Below, piece by piece: positions 49,683 to 49,756 of a stretch of DNA of 49,756 nt. This DNA is from Alkalicoccobacillus porphyridii (GTDB lineage Bacteria; Bacillota; Bacilli; Bacillales; Bacillaceae_D), in contig NZ_VLXZ01000019.1 in assembly GCF_007293315.1 (NCBI RefSeq), forward strand, positions 1 through 49,756. The letters run 5' to 3'. Every line of letters starts with the position of its first letter. The first letter of the stretch is position 1. The notes beneath the pieces were generated by a model that saw only the letters and a list, made by a program, of their open reading frames with translations, did not search any database and was not told the DNA's origin. The position numbers and the translations under genes are program-made.

Positions 49683-49756
49683 TGGCTGGGCTACCTGGGA
49701 TCGAACCAGGGAATGACGGAATCAAAATCCGTTGCCTTACCGCTTGGCTATAGCCC
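49683..49756 (-). tRNA. tRNA-Gln (TTG anticodon), cut by the window edge
   Basis: The anticodon loop TTTTGAT gives TTG. The acceptor GGGCTA pairs with TAGCCC, and GCCA at the end includes the encoded CCA. The 5' first base, probably T, lies just outside the window, so the gene is partial by about one base. It is first of the visible tRNA series. Confidence 0.9.

Overview
The window looks like chromosomal DNA from a low-to-moderate-GC Bacillaceae bacterium (Bacillus, Alkalihalobacillus or a relative). The reasons are the strong GGAGG ribosome-binding sites, the sporulation genes prkA and yhbH, a SAM-I riboswitch in front of metE, and a block homologous to the B. subtilis yhb region (queG/yhbA, yhbB, trmL/cspR, prkA, yhbH). 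The exported proteins are acidic, which would suit an alkaliphile or moderate halophile; that is an inference.

Layout. 1-240: a C/T-rich periodic repeat. 0.3-5.6 kb: an aldehyde dehydrogenase, then on the minus strand an operon of a hydroxycarboxylate/glycerol-dehydrogenase-like enzyme with metQ-metN-metI. 5.8-9.4 kb: two membrane proteins and two tandem lipoprotein serpins. 9.5-12.2 kb: an orphan gene, decayed genes (a phage Rha remnant and a broken small membrane protein) and yhbH. 12.2-20.0 kb: a repeat-rich accessory stretch with a beta-helix protein, a VanY-type carboxypeptidase, yidD, signal peptidase I and an IS110/IS1111-type element with a frameshifted transposase lying inside a dispersed repeat. 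20.1-25.0 kb: prkA, a class A penicillin-binding protein and a YufK-like membrane protein. 25.1-25.9 kb: a large phased repeat array. 25.9-37.7 kb: trmL, an amidase-domain protein, a GNAT, ogt, queG, a B3/B4-domain protein, a Dps, an M42 peptidase, gabD-like, a DUF4163/DUF3298-like protein and riboswitch-controlled metE. 37.8-48.9 kb: a DASS transporter, a nucleotidyltransferase-like gene between two more phased arrays, a flavodoxin-like reductase, gamma-glutamyltransferase, DoxX, a 993-residue 5'-nucleotidase carrying three chitin-binding-type modules, an alpha/beta hydrolase and a HEPN-like protein. 49.2-49.76 kb: six tRNA genes (Leu-CAA, Arg-ACG, Leu-TAA, Cys-GCA, Gly-GCC, Gln-TTG), all on the minus strand.

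The most unusual structure is a family of intergenic arrays built on the hexamer ACCAAG (complement CTTGGT). I placed each unit by hand. The 25.1-25.9 kb array has 40 units with a mean spacing of 20.6 bp. The 39.4-39.7 kb array has 13 units spaced strictly 20-21-21. The 40.2-40.5 kb array has 14 units spaced 20 or 21. This is two helical turns per unit, held over hundreds of base pairs while the sequence between units varies. The arrays look like protein-docking or chromosome-architecture sites rather than genes. I do not recognise them as a named element.

A second signal is a roughly 220-bp MITE-like dispersed repeat with GTCACTGAAAAA termini and long hairpin-forming arms. There are four copies, one of them split by the IS110-type element. 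That element has a long structured 3' noncoding region where an IS1111-type bridge RNA would be expected. Methionine supply is a functional theme: metNIQ with a possible keto/hydroxy-acid reductase, and metE under a SAM riboswitch.
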